NCBI RefSeq assembly: GCF_003945595.2
Contig: NW_024104551.1
Coordinates: forward strand, 1 to 64,000
DNA from: Pipra filicauda
Taxonomy: Eukaryota > Chordata > Aves > Passeriformes > Pipridae
Reading direction: 5' to 3'
Length of the DNA: 64,000 bases
Shown here one piece after another: positions 60,895-64,000 of this stretch. The position numbers were made by a program, and so were the translations under genes. The notes below the pieces were generated by a model that saw only the letters and a list, made by a program, of their open reading frames with translations, was not told the DNA's origin and ran no database searches. Each line of letters opens with the position of its first letter. Positions within the stretch are counted from its first letter, which is position 1.

Positions 60895-61416
60895 ATGTTC
60901 AGCTCTGGGGTCCCCAACACAAGAAAGATGTTGACCTGTTGGAACCAGTCCAGAGGAGGTCCTTTAGTTGATCACAGAGCTGGAGCACTTCTGCTATTGA
61001 GACAGTCTGAGAGAGTTGGGGCTGTTCAGCCTGGATGGAGAAGAAAAGACTCTGGGGACAACTTAAAGCACCTTACAGAAGCTAAAAGGGAAGTACCTTA
61101 CAAGAAGACTGAAGAAGGACTTTTGATAGGGCAGGCAGTGATAGGACAAGGGAGAAAGGTCTTAAGCTGTAGGAGGGTAAGTTTAAATTAGATATTAGGA
61201 AGAAATTTTTTACTATAAGGGTGGTGAGACACTAAAAGAGGTTACCCAGAGAAGTTGTTGATGTCTCACCCCATGAGGTATGCAAAGCCAGGTTGATGGA
61301 ACTTTGAACAACCTGGTCTAGGGGAACCCTGCCCATGGTAGAGGCATTTGGAACAAGACGGTTTTTAAGATCCCTTCCAACCCAAACCATTCTATCGTTC
61401 TGTGATTCTATGATAT
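60895..61416 (+). mobile_element. CR1 LINE fragment (about 520 bp)
   Basis: ATGTTCAGCTCTGGGGTCCC, CCAGTCCAGAGGAGGTCCTT, GAGTTGGGGCTGTTCAGCCT, AAATTAGATATTAGGAAGAA and GAACAACCTGGTCTAGGGGA, ending CCTTCCAACCCAAACCATTC with a TCTGTGATTCTATGA tail. At the left edge, VQLWGPQHKKDVDLLEPVQR is still readable as the end of ORF2. The tail repeat is well preserved. Confidence 0.95.
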
Positions 61417-62528
61417 GATAGAAGAAAAAGCTTCATGGTTATCTCAACTGCTAATTATTCTAATAACTGGGAGAGAATAGCATGAAGGAAGTGGGTATTC
61501 TCATCTTTTGCAGATAGTTTTTGTATCTAAGTTTGGATGCTAAGCTTTTAATACAGCCAGTGTAGAAAAGTAAGCTCTGAATCACCCCTGAGAGGTTTTT
61601 TACTTAAGACTCCAACTAGAAGTCTAAAGCCAGGCTGTGTAATTAACCTCCATTGTTCCTTTTCTTCCATTGCTCACCAATGCCATGCTACCCTGGCCTC
61701 ATCCAACTGTCCATCAGCTTCAGCTTTTCTTACCTCTCTGGTTGCAGCCTTAATTTTATTTATTAACCTATACAAAATTGAATAGATTACAGACTAAATC
61801 CCTGATTGCATTTCCCTTTGCTTTATTGTTCCTGCCACAAGCAGGATGGGGCTTAATAGTTTGCTCAAGCTTTCTTTTTTATCCAGATTTATACAGGGTC
61901 TTGCTTCTTCAGGGAAATCAGAAGCTGTCAGTACTTGCTGTGTTGCAGTTACAGGTTAAACCAGCAGCAAGGCATGAGCAAGTTTATAAGCATTTCCAAG
62001 CATTATTTCCCACTGTTCCTTACTGCTCTTGCTATGACACTCAGCAGTGAGACTTTTCAGGGGATCCTCATGGGAGGCTCATTAGTGTTTCCTAATTGCT
62101 CCATGCAGAGGGAAAAAGCTGTACATGGCAGGACTCCACAGTTGCTTTAGCCTGTTTAACTCGTGAGGTCTTAAGTTGTAAGTGTCAAACCACAGAGAAT
62201 GAACTAATGAGAGAAAGATTAGTGTAACAACTCTCTAATGTGTTATCAGGAAGGCCCCTGATATTGCATTAAGCTGTCTTTTCCCAGACTAATTTCAGCA
62301 TGTCTCTGCTAAACATCTACTGTTTCCAGTCTTGATCTCCTTGCTATCTTGTGTTGGGTTCGAAAACAGTTCCAGTCTTCTCAAAATGGCCATATATGTT
62401 ATCTACTCTATTCCTCATCAGGAGTTTGTCTCTGAGCCAGCCAGAGCTATGCTTTAGGAGTGGGAAATACCAACCTCCTCTTAAACATTCAAGGCAGCAA
62501 ACAAGAATAAATTTTGGAGAAGGAGAGA
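61417..62528. other. Single-copy DNA, no gene seen
   Basis: Frames of 90 and 86 codons overlap others and show no domain. No repeat or RNA gene recognised. Confidence 0.5.
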
Positions 62529-62820
62529 TCGCAGAATCACAGAATCATTTGGACTCCAAGATGATCGAGTCCAACCTTTGGCAGATCACCACCTTGTCAA
62601 CTACACCATAACACGAACTACCACATCTACTTGTTTTCTGAACACTTCCAGGGCTGTCGATTCCACCATCTCCCTGGGCCTGTTCCAGTGCTTAACCACC
62701 CTTTCAGTGAAGAAATTTCTTCCTGATGTCCAACCTGAACCTCCCCTGCCACAGCTTGAGGCCATTTCTTCTTCTCTTGTCTCTTGTTGCCTGAGAGGAG
62801 AGGTCAACCCTTCTTGAACT
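62529..62820 (-). mobile_element. CR1 LINE fragment, 3' end (about 290 bp)
   Basis: TCGCAGAATCACAGAATCAT at the left, then AAGATGATCGAGTCCAACCT, AACACTTCCAGGGCTGTCGA, TCCCTGGGCCTGTTCCAGTG, GTGAAGAAATTTCTTCCTGA and GAGAGGAGAGGTCAACCC. The minus frame at 62601-62807 reads [19 protein letters not shown], the usual ORF2-end echo. It shares its subtype with 16081 and has a well preserved tail. Confidence 0.94.
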
Positions 62821-64000
62821 CCCGTAGGAGTTCAAACGAGAAAAAAAAAAGCAAACCAAACAATATCTACAGAATGCTGAAGAGGGATTGAAACAAAGAA
62901 AAACAGAGTCTAAAATATTTTTTTAAAATCTCAGCATATAAAATGGGGGTTTCAATTTAAAAACTCTGTATATCTATTTGTAAGAACTACTAAAGGGAAA
63001 AATATAGATAAGGTTATTTAAGAGCTCACGAGCCTCACTTATTTACTCATTTATTTTCCAATCATAATGAATAATGATTCTAATAATTCTGATAAAAATA
63101 TACATTGAAACAAATCCTTTTATTGAGGTCTTAATCCTAAGAGAAGCAAACTACATTACCTCAGATAGACAAAAAAATAAAAAAAGTCCTACACACCTAA
63201 GAGAGGTTGCAATTCAAACCCAGAACATACACAAAGTTTCTGCATAGAAAGCTGTTGTTGATGAAGCAGTTGACCTGGTTACAGCACACTTGCCTGCCAT
63301 TTCTGCTCACCACATGTTTAATAGTAAGATTGAAGACATGTTAAGTAAAAATTTATTTTTTTATATTCTCTGATTAGGTCTTTTTATTGGTCATAAATCT
63401 CCTTTTCTGCCTTTAATCCTTCTCTTTATGAAAACATGGTGCCTCCTTGTCACGGAGAAAGTTCCTGTGCAAAGGATATGATGAGTTTGCTGGCCTGTTG
63501 AGTCCATCTGTGTGTGGTTTAGAAAGAAGCAGTGTGCATCATCGTGGTTTTCTGCTGGATCAGACAATTGGGATGGAGCATAGCAGAGGCAGGGTGGGCA
63601 CCCTCAGCTGCAGTCACTTGACAGCTGGATCCCTCAGATGTTTTAGGCAATGGATGGCACAAGGCTTCCACCAAGAGGTGTGCACTGTATGGCTTCTGTT
63701 TCCTGCTGCAGAATATGGAATTATTCAGGGCATCCTTAATACATGACCCAAAGTCATAGCTCTGGGAACTAAAACTGCATTGGTATTGTCAAAGTTTAAG
63801 AATTGCAGCTACAAGAAAAAACATAAACATGTTCATGTTCTGAATGCTTCAGAGCTTTTATGTTTTGTTTTGTTAGTTTGATTTGATTTTGGTTTTGTTT
63901 TTTTCTTTAGTTAGGTAATTTTTTCCTATAAATATTTTCTTGATTAATTTGTTGCTTGGTCGTTTGGGTTTTCTTTTTGCTTTTGGTACTGGAAGAAACA
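62821..64000. other. Single-copy DNA to the window edge
   Basis: A-rich tract near 62840-62852 and a TTTTG-type low-complexity tract at 63861-63905. A 99-codon plus frame at 63447-63746 has no recognisable domain. Nothing else was seen. Confidence 0.5.
63861..63905. repeat. TTTTG low-complexity tract
   Basis: TGTTTTGTTTTGTTAG and GGTTTTGTTTTTTT units; imperfect pentanucleotide repeat. Confidence 0.75.

Noticed and set aside
1..64000. Bacterial-type systems (operons, CRISPR arrays, phage islands)
   Set aside because: The sequence is vertebrate nuclear DNA with CR1 and LTR elements; no periodic spacer-repeat array or dense gene strand exists.

Overview
This 64-kb window reads as AT-rich, gene-free nuclear DNA from a bird. 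The evidence is about twenty scattered copies of CR1, the dominant avian LINE, recognisable by its 3' end (a ...TTCCAACC... block followed by short ATTCTATGA-type repeats). There are also three solitary LTRs of endogenous retroviruses, one of them of a type I know from many bird genomes. One LTR type is not the usual galliform set, so a neoavian bird fits best, but this is inference. No operon, rRNA or tRNA gene, CRISPR array or CpG-island promoter is visible.

Coding content: no open frame exceeds about 135 codons. The only frames that resemble a known protein are decayed ends of the CR1 reverse transcriptase (ORF2) at 15054-15215, 16167-16587, 56908-57144, 59895-60420 and about 60890-60960. 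I found no exon of a host gene that I can name. One minus-strand frame at 4746-4943 has exon-like composition and a pyrimidine tract upstream, and deserves a homology search. The window is therefore either intergenic or inside a very long intron.

Layout: 1-6.5 kb holds a CR1 and a solo LTR (3349-4168) with a perfect 5-bp target duplication, a TATA box, a poly(A) signal and 51-bp tandem repeats upstream of the TATA box. 6.5-17 kb holds four CR1 copies and a small CpG cluster near 11.4 kb. 19.5-21.7 kb holds two more LTRs, one (21188-21727) with a 4-bp target duplication and matching terminal inverted repeats. 23-33 kb is mostly single-copy DNA with simple repeats and a CTCF-like motif at 27847. 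33-56 kb has sparse, short CR1 copies, a second CTCF-like motif in the same orientation at 37899, a G-quadruplex-forming tract, and non-repetitive blocks that could be conserved enhancers (50160-50700, 55700-56130). 56.8-62.8 kb is the densest CR1 area. It includes an ancient L3/turtle-like CR1 reverse-transcriptase relic and a possible tRNA-derived SINE remnant.

Taken together, the window is a transposon-marked non-coding landscape. Its possible functions would be regulatory (CTCF-like sites, candidate conserved elements, LTR promoters). I found no new multi-gene system.
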